A DNA stretch of 64,000 nt from Calidifontibacillus oryziterrae (GTDB lineage: Bacteria; Bacillota; Bacilli; Bacillales; Bacillaceae_J): contig NZ_KB223527.1 in NCBI RefSeq assembly GCF_000331575.1, forward strand, positions 593,842-657,841, given 5' to 3'. The notes beneath the pieces were generated by a model that was given only the letters and a program-made list of their open reading frames with translations, was not told the origin of the DNA and did no database searches. This document shows, in pieces, positions 1-8,098 of this stretch; within the stretch, counting starts at the first letter, position 1; each line of letters starts with the position of its first letter. Position numbers and translations under genes: made by a program.

Positions 1-16
1 TTTGTAAGCGTTCCAC
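1..16 (-). CDS. rluB: RluB-type 23S rRNA pseudouridine synthase, 5' end only
   Basis: Only the first five codons are inside the window. On the minus strand a GTG at 16 reads M-E-R-L-Q, preceded by the Shine-Dalgarno-like GAGGTGATA. B. subtilis RluB (YpuL) begins MERLQK and lies directly after spmB, so both the residues and the position fit. Too little sequence is present to test the fold or the catalytic aspartate. The call rests mainly on gene order. Confidence 0.65.
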
Positions 17-136
17 ACTATCACCTCAAAATCCATCTTACTTGTATCATTCCCAATTCACAAGCTACAACTTCTAAAATTGTTAGAAAAACTCGGTTGA
101 CGTTAGTTATAAGTCTAACAGAGCTAATAATTATGA

Positions 137-180
137 ACAAAAAAAGGATGAGTGGCCATCATCTAGGCCTACTGCATCCT
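137..180 (-). terminator. Rho-independent terminator after spmB
   Basis: Inverted arms AGGATG..GGCC and GGCC..CATCCT on the minus strand are followed by seven T residues. It closes the dacB-spmA-spmB operon before rluB. Confidence 0.8.
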
Positions 181-187
181 AATTTCA

Positions 188-718
188 TTAAGAAAATACA
201 ATTGTAATAACAACAATTGCTGTGATTATACCAACAAGGTCTGCAAGGAGCCCAACCTTCAAAGCATCTCCCATTTTTCGGATTCCGACAGCACCAAAAT
301 AAACAGTTAATATGTATAAGGTTGTATCTGTACTCCCCTGCATCGTCGATGCTAGTCTGCCAATTAAAGAATCTGGACCGTGCGTTGCAATTAAATCAGA
401 TGTCATTCCTAATGCGGCAGTCCCAGAGATCGGCCTGATTATTGCTAAAGGAACTATATCAGCAGGGACGCCTATATATAATAATAACGGTCTAATCATA
501 TTGATAAAATATTCTAATGCACCAGATTCCCTGAAAACTGTTATTGCAACTAACATTCCAACGAGAAATGGGATAATTGAAAAGGCAATTTCTATCCCTT
601 CTCTCCCGCCATCTACAAATGCTTCATATGTTGGTACTCTTTTGATTGTGGAATAAATTAGTATGAATCCAATCATCACCGGAATAAGCCATAACGAAAT
701 TAATGTAATAACGTTCAT
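188..718 (-). CDS. spmB: Spore maturation protein B
   Basis: SpmB is an integral membrane protein of the nucleoside-transporter/SpmAB family needed, with SpmA, for normal spore-core dehydration and heat resistance. The 176-residue product is almost entirely hydrophobic, with an N-terminal membrane segment, a conserved central RPISGTAALGM stretch (about residues 95-105) and a final hydrophobic helix. The length matches the family. Its ATG overlaps the spmA stop as TAATG, so translation is probably coupled. It is the last gene of the dacB-spmA-spmB operon and is followed by a terminator. Expression in the mother cell under sigma-E is known for B. subtilis, not read from this DNA. Confidence 0.93.
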   Translation of the reverse strand: MNVITLISLWLIPVMIGFILIYSTIKRVPTYEAFVDGGREGIEIAFSIIPFLVGMLVAITVFRESGALEYFINMIRPLLLYIGVPADIVPLAIIRPISGTAALGMTSDLIATHGPDSLIGRLASTMQGSTDTTLYILTVYFGAVGIRKMGDALKVGLLADLVGIITAIVVITIVFS

Positions 719-1314
719 TATCTTTTCCCCTCTCTTCTATTACGGCGATAAAAAAAATATCGGTCTATTAAAATTGCCGCAGTAGTGGAGAAAAAAGTTG
801 CAACTAGAGTTGGTCCGACAATATCTGTTGGACTTACTGAACCATAATTCATTCTAATCGCAATAACAGTTGTTGGAATAAGCGTTAAACTTGAAGTATT
901 AATTGCTAAAAACGTAATCATTGAACGACTAGCATAGTCTTTATTTCCATTTAAAACCTTTAATTGCTCCATTGCTTTAATTCCCATTGGTGTTGCAGCA
1001 TTACCAAGTCCAAATAAATTTGAAATCATGTTAGAGAGAATATATCCCATTGCCGGATGATCTTTCGGTACCTCCGGAAATAGCCTCGTTACAAAAGGTT
1101 GAAAAAGTCTAGAGAGCCCTCTTAATATGCCAGCCTGTTGGGCAATATTCATTAATCCCAACCAAAATACTAGAATGCTAATTAAGCCAATACAGATGGT
1201 TACTGCTTCTTTCGCACCCTTGAAAATAGCCTCATTTACGGCACCCATTGTTCCGTTTATCATCGCAAACACAATCCCAATAATAAACATGACAACCCAA
1301 ATTATATTAACCAT
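718..1314 (-). CDS. spmA: Spore maturation protein A
   Basis: SpmA is the partner of SpmB in spore-core dehydration. The 198-residue protein has several membrane segments and the conserved SNLFGLGNAATPMGIKAM stretch near residues 97-114, followed by a short basic tail (RRNRREGKR). The start overlaps the 3' end of dacB by eight bases and the stop overlaps the spmB start, the tight packing expected of one translational unit. No truncation is visible. The molecular activity of SpmA is not established; the family is related to nucleoside-transporter gate domains. Confidence 0.93.
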   Translation of the reverse strand: MVNIIWVVMFIIGIVFAMINGTMGAVNEAIFKGAKEAVTICIGLISILVFWLGLMNIAQQAGILRGLSRLFQPFVTRLFPEVPKDHPAMGYILSNMISNLFGLGNAATPMGIKAMEQLKVLNGNKDYASRSMITFLAINTSSLTLIPTTVIAIRMNYGSVSPTDIVGPTLVATFFSTTAAILIDRYFFYRRNRREGKR

Positions 1315-2455
1315 TAGATCTGACCCCTATCATAGAAAGGAAAAGATCTTTTATCGTTGAAAACCATTTTTGTTTTTCTACATTTCCTTTACTATCGTAA
1401 AATAACGGTAACTCACCAATGTTCTCTCCATTTAACATAATTATCAATTTTCCGCAAGGTGCAGGAACTTTCCCATCCTCCAGCCACGAAGAATTCGGTT
1501 TGATTAATGTAATATTTACCTCAATATCATCTTCTTCACTACTCGTTAATGGATATAAAAAATCGCGCCGTACTATAACTTTTCCTTTATAGAACTCGTC
1601 ATCAATGGATTCTACAACACCTTTGTTAACAACTCGAAGAAGATCATATTGTCCAAATCCCCATTTAAACATCGCAATATGATCATTCCAATCATCAGGA
1701 CCATTTAGAGTAACAGCAATCAAATGGTGATTTTCTTTTGAAGCAGTTGATACTAAGGTTCGTTTAGCCCTTTTGGTAAATCCTGTTTTCCCACCTGTTG
1801 AAAATTCATACCTCGTAAGTAGCTTGTTTTTATTTGTCCATTTACGATCCCATTTTTCATCTGGATTTGGAGCATAATGTACTTTTGTCCCAGCTATTTT
1901 ACGATATGTTTCATTATTCATCGCATATTGCGTAAGTATTGCCATATCATATGCAGTTGAATAATGGTTCTCATGGTCATCTAATCCATGTGGGTTGGCA
2001 AATTGTGAATTTCTCATTCCGATTTCTTGTGCTTTTTGATTCATAAGAAAAACAAAACCTTCGACACTTCCGCCAACATGTTCAGCAATCGCAACGGCAG
2101 CATCATTACCGGATCGTAGCATTAGCCCATAAACTAAATCCTCTAATTTTATTTGCTCACCCTGTTTTAAATAAATTGAGGATCCTTCTGTGTAAACAGC
2201 ACGTTTACTAACCTTAACGGACTCATTTAATTTCCCCGATTCAATGGCTATTATTGCGGTCATGATTTTAGTTATACTTGCAATTCTCATTTTCTTGTTT
2301 GCGCCCTTTTCATAAAGGACACGACCTGATTCTTGATCCATTAAAATTGCCGTATGTGCAGAGACATTTGAAAAAGCAGCTCCTTTTATTGGATTAAGAG
2401 TCAAAATTAATGCTATTCCAATATGTAGCAATAGTAATTTTTTTAACAACTTCAC
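1307..2455 (-). CDS. dacB: Sporulation D-alanyl-D-alanine carboxypeptidase DacB (PBP5*)
   Basis: DacB removes the terminal D-alanine from spore-cortex stem peptides, setting cortex cross-linking. The penicillin-binding motifs are present in order: SITK, SGN (in LRSGNDAAVA) and KTG (in STGGKTGFTK). An N-terminal hydrophobic signal (KLLKKLLLLHIGIALILTL) shows export. The longest reading frame begins at 2476, but that ATG lacks a ribosome site; a GTG at 2455 follows GGAGAACC and gives a normal signal peptide, so I prefer it, with moderate certainty. Gene order dacB-spmA-spmB separates it from dacF, the forespore paralogue at 20 kb, which shares the same motif set. Confidence 0.9.
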   Translation of the reverse strand: MKLLKKLLLLHIGIALILTLNPIKGAAFSNVSAHTAILMDQESGRVLYEKGANKKMRIASITKIMTAIIAIESGKLNESVKVSKRAVYTEGSSIYLKQGEQIKLEDLVYGLMLRSGNDAAVAIAEHVGGSVEGFVFLMNQKAQEIGMRNSQFANPHGLDDHENHYSTAYDMAILTQYAMNNETYRKIAGTKVHYAPNPDEKWDRKWTNKNKLLTRYEFSTGGKTGFTKRAKRTLVSTASKENHHLIAVTLNGPDDWNDHIAMFKWGFGQYDLLRVVNKGVVESIDDEFYKGKVIVRRDFLYPLTSSEEDDIEVNITLIKPNSSWLEDGKVPAPCGKLIIMLNGENIGELPLFYDSKGNVEKQKWFSTIKDLFLSMIGVRSNG

Positions 2456-2514
2456 GGTTCTCCACGTCCTTAACATGTTGTTTGTACAAGTTTATGCAGG
2501 ACATGGTCGGATAT

Positions 2515-2560
2515 GATAAGAAGCACAATATTTACCTAAACAGGTAATACTGCGCTTCCT
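2515..2560 (-). terminator. Possible terminator after the superoxide dismutase gene
   Basis: GAAGCGCA..TTACC pairs with GGTAA..TGTGCTTC on the minus strand, but the following T tract is weak. It lies between the dismutase stop and the dacB start. Confidence 0.5.
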
Positions 2561-2584
2561 TCCGCTACTGATATTTAAATTTTC

Positions 2585-3490
2585 TTAAAATGGTTTCCAT
2601 TTTATTTTCTTAGCTTCTAAAAATCGGTTGGAAACATCATTCCAGTTCACGACATTCCACCATTGATCCACATATTGTTTTTTCTCATTTAAATATTGCA
2701 AGTAATAGGCATGCTCCCACACATCGAGGACAAGCAATGGAATTGTATCCCATTGCGTATAATGTTGATGCTTTTCCGATTGTAAAATTTCTAGCCGATG
2801 TGACCGTGGAGACCAAACTAATATTGCCCAACCAACACCTTCTACTTTGTTTGCTGCTTCAGTGAAATGACTTTTGAATTGATCAAAGCCACCAAAATTT
2901 TCTTCAATTTGTTTAAGTAATTGTCCTTTAGGTCTTCCACCTCCATTGGGCTTCATATTATTCCAAAAAATGGTGTGTAAATAATGGCCAGAACCATGAA
3001 AAGCAGCTTCTCGTTCCCAATGCTTAAGCAATTCAAAATCATTATTTTCCCTTGCGGTTTCCATCATTTTTTCAGATTTATTTAACCCATCTACATAGCT
3101 TTTATGGTGTTTATCATGGTGAAGTTTCATGATTTGTTCTGAGATATAGGGTTCAAGTGCATCATAAGGATAAGGTAAAGGCGGAAGTTTATGCTCCCCA
3201 ATACCAACTGCAACACTGTTTCCTCTTGTTATTTCTAACTCAACATTTTGAATTGATGTTACATCTTCATATATGTCACGAACTTGATCCTCTATTACAG
3301 AAAGTATCTCCTCTCCTGCATTTGCTTCTTTTAAGTAAGCATCAATATCCTTTAAGCATCGTTCCATGTTTGTTTTCCACTCTTCATATGTTTTCTCGTC
3401 TACATTATAATTACGTAAAACCTCGTCAACTTGTATGAACCACTTTTTTACATCTAACAAATATTGTTGATAGTCTTTGTGAACAGCCAT
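2585..3490 (-). CDS. sodF: Fe/Mn superoxide dismutase with N-terminal extension (SodF-like)
   Basis: Catalyses superoxide dismutation. The C-terminal two thirds (about residues 105-300) form a normal Fe/Mn SOD: LPPLPYPYDALEP, the first metal histidine in KLHHDKHH, the second in HYLHTIFWNN, and the aspartate/histidine pair in LDVWEHAYY. The first roughly 100 residues are an acidic, helical extension not found in SodA. B. subtilis SodF is similarly long, about 280 residues, so this is a family trait rather than a fusion specific to this strain. ATG with AAGGAGATACAA upstream. Whether the metal is iron or manganese cannot be decided by eye. Confidence 0.88.
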   Translation of the reverse strand: MAVHKDYQQYLLDVKKWFIQVDEVLRNYNVDEKTYEEWKTNMERCLKDIDAYLKEANAGEEILSVIEDQVRDIYEDVTSIQNVELEITRGNSVAVGIGEHKLPPLPYPYDALEPYISEQIMKLHHDKHHKSYVDGLNKSEKMMETARENNDFELLKHWEREAAFHGSGHYLHTIFWNNMKPNGGGRPKGQLLKQIEENFGGFDQFKSHFTEAANKVEGVGWAILVWSPRSHRLEILQSEKHQHYTQWDTIPLLVLDVWEHAYYLQYLNEKKQYVDQWWNVVNWNDVSNRFLEAKKIKWKPF

Positions 3491-3640
3491 TTGTATCTCC
3501 TTCCGCTTTTCTAATCGGTTTATTTTATGGTTTGAAGGTTCAATTTGTGATTTGTGAAAGAGAACAAAAACACGATAGCTGCTCGAAAGCTAAGGAAATA
3601 TAAAACATTAGCATCTTATATTAACCGACTAAAAGAACAA
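3491..3640. other. Intergenic spacer upstream of the dismutase gene
   Basis: AT-rich spacer between the dismutase start and repeat copy A. It should hold the dismutase promoter, but no convincing consensus pair was picked out. No gene seen. Confidence 0.4.
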
Positions 3641-3840
3641 AAGCTATAGGCGCCCTGATTAGCGACGTATAAACTAAGAGCGCATCGACTGAGATAAACA
3701 AAACACGTCGAGGGACTTAGTCGATGTTGACTTATCGCAAAAGAGATGAGCGAAGTTTACTAGTCGCTAGGCGCTTGCGCTGGACGACTACTCTCTGTGC
3801 TATAGTATTTATCCACAGGATCAAATTTTATAATTTCCTA
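3641..3840. repeat. Dispersed palindromic intergenic repeat, copy A
   Basis: About 200 bp that recurs, nearly identical, at 63544-63740. Shared landmarks in order are GATTAGCGACGTATAAACTA, GCATCGACTGAGATAAA, GTCGATGTTGA, AAAGAGATGAGCGAAGTTTA, CTGGACGACTACTCTCT and a TATAATTTCCTA end. Outer arms (GCGCC..TTAGCGAC at about 3650-3667 and AGTCGCTAGGCGCTTGCGC at 3762-3780) and inner arms (GCATCGACT and AGTCGATG) are complementary, so the element can fold as one long hairpin. A 71-codon open frame crosses it but is not conserved as a frame in copy B. Confidence 0.85.
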
Positions 3841-3841
3841 A

Positions 3842-3880
3842 ACAAAAAAAAAGCCATAGCGGGGTCATTCGCCCGTTATG
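3842..3880 (-). terminator. Terminator overlapping the stop of the 129-aa gene
   Basis: On the minus strand AGGCATAACGGG pairs, with two mismatches, with CCCCGCTATGGCT and is followed by nine T residues. The first arm contains the stop codon of the upstream gene. Confidence 0.75.
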
Positions 3881-4265
3881 CCTTTATTTCATACCCATTT
3901 TTATTTATTGCTGCTACGATATCTGGTAACTTTTCATAATCAATACTCTCACAAAGCTCCGCCAACTCTTTTTTAGAATTTATATAAACTCTCTTTTGAT
4001 TTATTAATTCCGGCTTACTTAACAAGCAGATTAGTCCAATAATATCCTTAAAGAAAATCGCTTGTTCACCATTATGAAAAAGAGGTTCACTTTCGAAAGG
4101 TACAAACTCTGTAAAAATTTCATCAAAATAGCGTAAATATAAAAGATGAAAAGTCTTTTCCACTCCATTTTCAAAATATGTAACCTCGGATCGATTAAAA
4201 AAATCCTCAGACGTATTTGCTTGTGCTTTTTCTAGCTCATAGCCATGAATTTTTTTAATGTTCAT
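3876..4265 (-). CDS. Unrecognised 129-residue cytoplasmic protein
   Basis: I do not recognise the family. The protein is mixed alpha/beta in look, acidic, has no signal peptide, no membrane segment and only one cysteine (in IGLICLLSKPEL, about residues 77-88). The ATG follows a strong GGGATGGGGGAAACGT site and the gene has its own terminator, so it is very likely real. It sits between scpAB and the dismutase gene, both on the same strand, where B. subtilis has unrelated small genes. The N-terminus MNIKKIHGYELEKAQANT and a KRVYINSKKELAELCESID stretch could seed a search. Confidence 0.75.
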   Translation of the reverse strand: MNIKKIHGYELEKAQANTSEDFFNRSEVTYFENGVEKTFHLLYLRYFDEIFTEFVPFESEPLFHNGEQAIFFKDIIGLICLLSKPELINQKRVYINSKKELAELCESIDYEKLPDIVAAINKNGYEIKA

Positions 4266-4306
4266 ACGTTTCCCCCATCCCTTTTTAACTACTATAGTAA
4301 CACAGC

Positions 4307-4891
4307 TTAGTCATTAAATGTTTCTTGAAATTTTTCAAAAAATAAATCCGCTTCCTTCTGAACCTCTGATTCATCAATTTTTTCAGGCAAAGGCGGAAGC
4401 TCTTCAAGTGCTTTTAAACCAAAATATTCAAGAAAGTCCTTAGTTGTACCGTAAAGAAACGCTCTACCTGTTCCTTCTGCTCGTCCAACTTCTTTAATCA
4501 ATGATTTTGACATCAATGTTGCGAGCGGCCTTTCAGTCTTCACTCCTCGGATTTCCTCAATTTCAGCCCTAGTAATCGGTTGTTTATATGCGATAATTGC
4601 TAATGTTTCAAGGGCAGCTTGTGATAATGTTGAAGAGGCTGGTGATTCTACGAGACGTTTAAAATAATCGGCATGTTCCCGTTTCGTTGTTAATTGATAA
4701 ACTCCTGCAACCTCAACAATATCGATTCCTCTAGATTTTTGTTCATAGTCACATTTTAAGCCCTCTATTAACTCAACTGCCATGATTTCACTAATTTGAA
4801 GAACATCAGCTAATTGCTTAATATCTATTCCTTCATCACCAACTATAAATAGCAGCCCTTCTGTTACGGCCTTCATTTGCTCAAGGTCCAT
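4307..4891 (-). CDS. scpB: Segregation and condensation protein B
   Basis: ScpB is the winged-helix kite subunit that dimerises and binds ScpA in the SMC-ScpA-ScpB condensin, which organises and separates replicated chromosomes. The product shows two winged-helix halves and the family signature [27 protein letters not shown] split around residue 90-118, then [15 protein letters not shown]. Translation most probably starts at the ATG at 4891, seven bases after GGAAGAG, giving 195 residues minus one; an upstream TTG is too close to that site. The start lies inside the 3' end of scpA, so the two are translationally coupled. Confidence 0.95.
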   Translation of the reverse strand: MDLEQMKAVTEGLLFIVGDEGIDIKQLADVLQISEIMAVELIEGLKCDYEQKSRGIDIVEVAGVYQLTTKREHADYFKRLVESPASSTLSQAALETLAIIAYKQPITRAEIEEIRGVKTERPLATLMSKSLIKEVGRAEGTGRAFLYGTTKDFLEYFGLKALEELPPLPEKIDESEVQKEADLFFEKFQETFND

Positions 4892-5648
4892 AAGCAACTC
4901 TTCCTTTCATGCTGTATATGTATATATCCTCAAAATTATTCTTCTGTTCACAATGTACAGCCCTATTTTTCATTAACTCTAAAATTGCTAAAAACGTTAC
5001 AACTACATGCCCACGCTCATAAATGGGAAAAAGTGAATAAAAGCTTCTTTTTCCGCCATTCTTTTCGAGATCGCTTAAAATTTCTTCCATTCTTTGTTGA
5101 ATTGGAATTTCCTGACGTTGCACTTTCGTAAACTTTGGCTCCCTTAGCCTTTTTCGTTTTAATAATTGCTGAAAAGCACTTAACATATCATAAATAGATA
5201 CATCTAGCACTGGTTTTTCATTTCTATCATCTATAAATGCAGCTAAATTCCCAGGAGGTCTAGTATACAACTGGCTTCTATCTAGTTCATATTCCTTTAA
5301 TTGTGAAGCGGCCTCCTTAAATTTTCGATATTCAAGTAAGCGCCTCATTAATTCTTCACGAGGATCTTCTATAAATTCATCCCCCTCAATTCCGAGGTCT
5401 AAATCTATGGATTCTTCGTTTTTCGGAAGAAGCATTTTACTTTTAATTGCCAAAAGTGTAGCAGCCATTACTAAATACTCACTTGCAACATCGAGCTTCA
5501 ACTCTTGCATCGTATGTATATACCGTAAATATTGCTCTGTAAGCTGAGCCATCGGGATATCGTATATATCTATTTCATATCGATTTATTAAATGTAATAA
5601 AAGGTCTAACGGACCCTCAAACGCATCTAGCTTAACACTGTATTCCAT
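4881..5648 (-). CDS. scpA: Segregation and condensation protein A
   Basis: ScpA is the kleisin that bridges SMC heads and carries the ScpB dimer. The N-terminal signature [11 protein letters not shown] (about residues 12-22), the central [11 protein letters not shown] stretch, and a C-terminal winged helix ending in [13 protein letters not shown] are all present. I place the start at the ATG at 5648 after GGTGGG, giving 255 residues, close to the 251 of B. subtilis; the ATG two codons earlier abuts the ribosome site. It overlaps scpB by eleven bases. The intergenic region upstream (5649-5847) presumably contains the operon promoter. Confidence 0.95.
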   Translation of the reverse strand: MEYSVKLDAFEGPLDLLLHLINRYEIDIYDIPMAQLTEQYLRYIHTMQELKLDVASEYLVMAATLLAIKSKMLLPKNEESIDLDLGIEGDEFIEDPREELMRRLLEYRKFKEAASQLKEYELDRSQLYTRPPGNLAAFIDDRNEKPVLDVSIYDMLSAFQQLLKRKRLREPKFTKVQRQEIPIQQRMEEILSDLEKNGGKRSFYSLFPIYERGHVVVTFLAILELMKNRAVHCEQKNNFEDIYIYSMKGRVAYGP

Positions 5649-5847
5649 TAACATCCCACCAAGAATAAATTCAACTATTTTTATAATATCAAAATTTTAT
5701 TAATTTCTATAGTATGTGGATAAAATATACAGTTAACTGCCTAATTTAATAATTTTTCATAAATACTGATAAAAGCCCATACAGATTTTTAACAATATCA
5801 TATGTTAATACCGTAAGCTAACAAAAAAATAAAGGAGGATGTTATTT

Positions 5848-5943
5848 ATGGGTGGAGCAGCAGGAGTCGGATATGGTTCAGGATTTGCATTAATCGTTGT
5901 ATTATTTATACTGTTAATCATCGTAGGGGCAGCTTGGTATTAA
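5848..5943 (+). CDS. YjcZ/SscA-family sporulation miniprotein, 31 aa
   Basis: A short gene not flagged by length-based calling. An excellent AAAGGAGG site lies eight bases before the ATG. The peptide begins MGGAAGVGYGSG, continues as a single hydrophobic helix (FALIVVLFILLIIVGAAW) and ends in tyrosine. This Gly-rich head plus one membrane helix is the hallmark of the YjcZ/SscA family, in which B. subtilis SscA is a spore-assembly protein. It is followed by a perfect terminator, so it is a monocistronic unit. Sporulation expression is inferred from the family only. Confidence 0.88.
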   Translation: MGGAAGVGYGSGFALIVVLFILLIIVGAAWY

Positions 5944-5955
5944 AAAATACATTAG

Positions 5956-5985
5956 GAAGTGCCAAAATTGGGCACTTCTTTTTAA
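5956..5985 (+). terminator. Terminator of the YjcZ-type gene
   Basis: Perfect eight-base arms GAAGTGCC and GGCACTTC with a seven-base loop, then TTTTTAATTT. Confidence 0.9.
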
Positions 5986-6040
5986 TTTGTGGTATATAAG
6001 TAAGTAGTATTTACAAATAGTTTAAGGAGCTGATTTTTTA

Positions 6041-6580
6041 TTGTTTCCTAATGCATATATAAATTACCTTGTTTTTTTTCATGGGCCAAGGGATTATTTT
6101 GAATGTCATGAAGTATTAGAAGAGTATTGGAAACAAAACAAGGATGAAGGACGAGACTCTATCTGGGTGGGGCTTATTCAAGTAGCCGTAGCCTTCTATC
6201 ACCACAGAAATAATAACTTTAATGGTTCAGCTCGATTATTAAAAAAGGCACTCTCAAATCTTAAAAACAAGAAAGAAGCACTATCCCATCTAGGCATAGA
6301 ATATGAAAATTTAATTATGATTCTTAATAGAAGATTGTGTGAAATAGAAAAAAAGCAGACTTACTATAGTTTAAATATACCTATTGCAGACAAAAATCTA
6401 CTGCAAACCTGCATGAAATGCTGTGAACAAATGGGGTTTAAATGGGATGAACCTAGTGATATATTAAACCTCAATCTTATTCAAAAGCATAAACTACGAG
6501 ATCGCACAATGATTATTGAAGAAAGGAAAAAGCAAATTCAAAAGAAACAAAATGAGAAAATAAATAGACCCCATTCCTAG
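6041..6580 (+). CDS. ypuF: DUF309 protein (YpuF-like)
   Basis: The DUF309 signature FHGPRDYFECHEVLEEYWK is at residues 13-31, and a second helix GLIQVAVAFYHHRNNN follows near residue 45. The paired His/Glu residues (HG, CHEVLEE, YHH) resemble a metal or substrate pocket, but the biochemical role of the family is unknown. The start is TTG at 6041 with AAGGAG eleven bases upstream; the N-terminus MFPNAYINYL matches the family start, which supports it. In B. subtilis ypuF lies between ribT and scpA. Here its 3' end overlaps that of ribT by four bases in convergent orientation, leaving no room for a shared terminator. Confidence 0.82.
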   Translation: MFPNAYINYLVFFHGPRDYFECHEVLEEYWKQNKDEGRDSIWVGLIQVAVAFYHHRNNNFNGSARLLKKALSNLKNKKEALSHLGIEYENLIMILNRRLCEIEKKQTYYSLNIPIADKNLLQTCMKCCEQMGFKWDEPSDILNLNLIQKHKLRDRTMIIEERKKQIQKKQNEKINRPHS

Positions 6581-6966
6581 TCTGAAATAGGGTCTATATG
6601 GTCTTCACATAACTCCTTGGACTGATCGCACTTCTCGAAGAATTCAATTGTATACTCATTGGGTTTTATTTCCTTAATACTACCTAATTGACGACTTAAT
6701 TCATTAAGCATTTTTTTCCCTTTGCCTTGTCCTCTAAAGGATGGGTTAATACTTAAATGATGAAGCTCAGCTACATTTCCATCAATTTTAATTCCTATTG
6801 CCCCGATAATGTCTTCATCCTCTTTGTACAAAAATAACTGCCAGCTTCCATCTGCCTCATAAAGCTTAATTGTATTTTGTAGTTTTTTTAGATCCTTTTC
6901 TGATGGCATGAAGGAGAGAAGACCCATAGCCAGCTTCTCATAGTTTTTTTTATAACGAATTAACAT
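6577..6966 (-). CDS. ribT: RibT-type GNAT acetyltransferase
   Basis: RibT is the GNAT-fold protein encoded at the end of the B. subtilis riboflavin operon; its substrate is not firmly known. The protein begins MLIRYKKNYEKLAMGLLSFM, nearly the B. subtilis N-terminus, and has the acetyl-CoA binding loop RGQGKGKKML around residue 82. The start at 6966 follows AGAGGGATTAAC; the longer frame to 6993 lacks a ribosome site. No ribDGBAH genes and no FMN riboswitch lie upstream, so ribT stands alone in this genome segment. The stop overlaps that of the convergent DUF309 gene. Confidence 0.88.
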   Translation of the reverse strand: MLIRYKKNYEKLAMGLLSFMPSEKDLKKLQNTIKLYEADGSWQLFLYKEDEDIIGAIGIKIDGNVAELHHLSINPSFRGQGKGKKMLNELSRQLGSIKEIKPNEYTIEFFEKCDQSKELCEDHIDPISD

Positions 6967-7091
6967 GTTAATCCCTCTTTTAATACATAGCATATTTTGC
7001 CTGTTTCAAGATATTTTAACCGATTCATTGTATGTAATCAATGCTAAATTAGAAAAAAGGGCTACTGCCATAATATTGACGTAATTAAAAT

Positions 7092-7127
7092 TCAAGAAGG
7101 AGGTTGAGTAAAATAACCTCCTTCTCG
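7092..7127 (-). terminator. Terminator after the SLH lipoprotein gene
   Basis: Eleven-base arms AGAAGGAGGTT and AACCTCCTTCT around a nine-base loop; on the minus strand followed by the weak T tract GAATTTTAATT. Confidence 0.8.
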
Positions 7128-7133
7128 TTTATA

Positions 7134-7982
7134 TTATGATGCTGGAGTTCCAGTTGTTCCTGTAGTATCATTCACTCCGTTTGTACCATTTGTACCATTT
7201 GTGCCATTTGTGCCATTTGTGCCATTTGCACCAGTTTCTTCTGTACCATCAATAGTGATATAACCGTTTCTCACTATTTTCATTAAAATCGAAGCCATTT
7301 GTTCCCTTGTTAATGTTTGGCCAAAACCAAATTTATTATCCCCAACACCATTCATTAAGCCAAGTTCTCTCGCTGAATTAATATCATTTACATAAGGATT
7401 ATCTTTACCAACATCCGTGAAATTAGCAACATTACCGCCTAATCCAGGTGTTTGATTTTCAGTACGAGATCCAGTCTCAGGATCCTCCCCATCAGTAGTA
7501 CCTGGGGATGTATCATCCGTTTCTGGAGTCTCATTTCCATCGGTTACTGGCGATTCGTTCCCATCGGTTACTGGCGTTTCATTCCCGTCAGTTCCTGGCG
7601 TTTCATTCCCGTCAGTTCCTGGTGCTTCATTCCCGTCAGTCCCTGGTGCTTCATTTCCATCAGTTCCTGGCGTTTCATTCCCGTCAGTCCCTGGTGCTTC
7701 ATTTCCATCAGTTCCTGGTGCTTCATTTCCATCAGTTCCTGGTGCTTCATTTCCATCAGTTCCTGGTGCTTCATTTCCATCAGTTCCTGGCGTTTCTATA
7801 ATAGGTGCATTAGGATTTTCATCATTTACATTTAATATCCCCATATCTGTTCTATTATCATACCCAACCGGAGTTAAATTCTCATTTCTGTCATTTCTTG
7901 CTTCATCAGTTGCAACCCCACAACCTGTAAGAGCTGCAACAATTGCTGCAGTTGACAATACATTGACCAATTTTTTGTTCAA
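7134..7982 (-). CDS. Lipoprotein with octapeptide repeats and one SLH domain
   Basis: A secreted surface protein of unknown role. The N-terminus is a lipoprotein signal with lipobox LTGC (Cys21). Residues 63-158 are about twelve tandem octapeptides of the form E-(T/A)-P-G-T-D-G-N, degenerating at the C-terminal end to PVTDGN and PETDDT. Residues about 187-237 form one S-layer homology domain (FTDVGKDNPYVNDI.. to ..REQMASILMKI). The tail carries five G-T-N repeats. Start is TTG after GGGGGAATTAACA. A single SLH domain with lipid anchoring is unusual, since wall-bound SLH proteins normally carry three. The repeats suggest an extended, length-variable stalk. Confidence 0.85.
   Translation of the reverse strand: MNKKLVNVLSTAAIVAALTGCGVATDEARNDRNENLTPVGYDNRTDMGILNVNDENPNAPIIETPGTDGNEAPGTDGNEAPGTDGNEAPGTDGNEAPGTDGNETPGTDGNEAPGTDGNEAPGTDGNETPGTDGNETPVTDGNESPVTDGNETPETDDTSPGTTDGEDPETGSRTENQTPGLGGNVANFTDVGKDNPYVNDINSARELGLMNGVGDNKFGFGQTLTREQMASILMKIVRNGYITIDGTEETGANGTNGTNGTNGTNGTNGVNDTTGTTGTPAS
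7509..7796 (-). repeat. In-frame 24-bp tandem repeats within the SLH lipoprotein gene
   Basis: About twelve 24-bp units, each coding an octapeptide ending in TDGN. Neighbouring units are nearly identical at the DNA level (CATTTCCATCAGTTCCTGG and CATTCCCGTCAGT variants on the plus strand), which favours slippage and copy-number change without a frameshift. All long open frames on other strands here are shadows of this repeat. Confidence 0.9.
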
Positions 7983-8050
7983 TGTTAATTCCCCCTTTCA
8001 ATTATTATCATCTCAATTATGGGGGTTTTTATATCTGTAATTTGTATGGT

Positions 8051-8089
8051 AAAAAAGAAAATAACCCCTGTCATAATGACAAGAGTTAC
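8051..8089 (-). terminator. Terminator of ppiB
   Basis: On the minus strand GTAACTCTTGTCAT pairs with ATGACAGGGGTTAT, followed by TTTCTTTTTT. Confidence 0.85.
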
Positions 8090-8098
8090 CATGTATAA

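Noticed and set aside
3724..3939. A 71-codon open frame over repeat copy A
   Set aside because: It is not kept in copy B and no ribosome site is present.
6967..7091. FMN riboswitch upstream of ribT
   Set aside because: The conserved RFN blocks were not found; the region is short and AT-rich.
7452..7835. Plus-strand open frames over the SLH lipoprotein
   Set aside because: They are frame shadows of the 24-bp coding repeat; the minus-strand protein has a lipobox and SLH domain.
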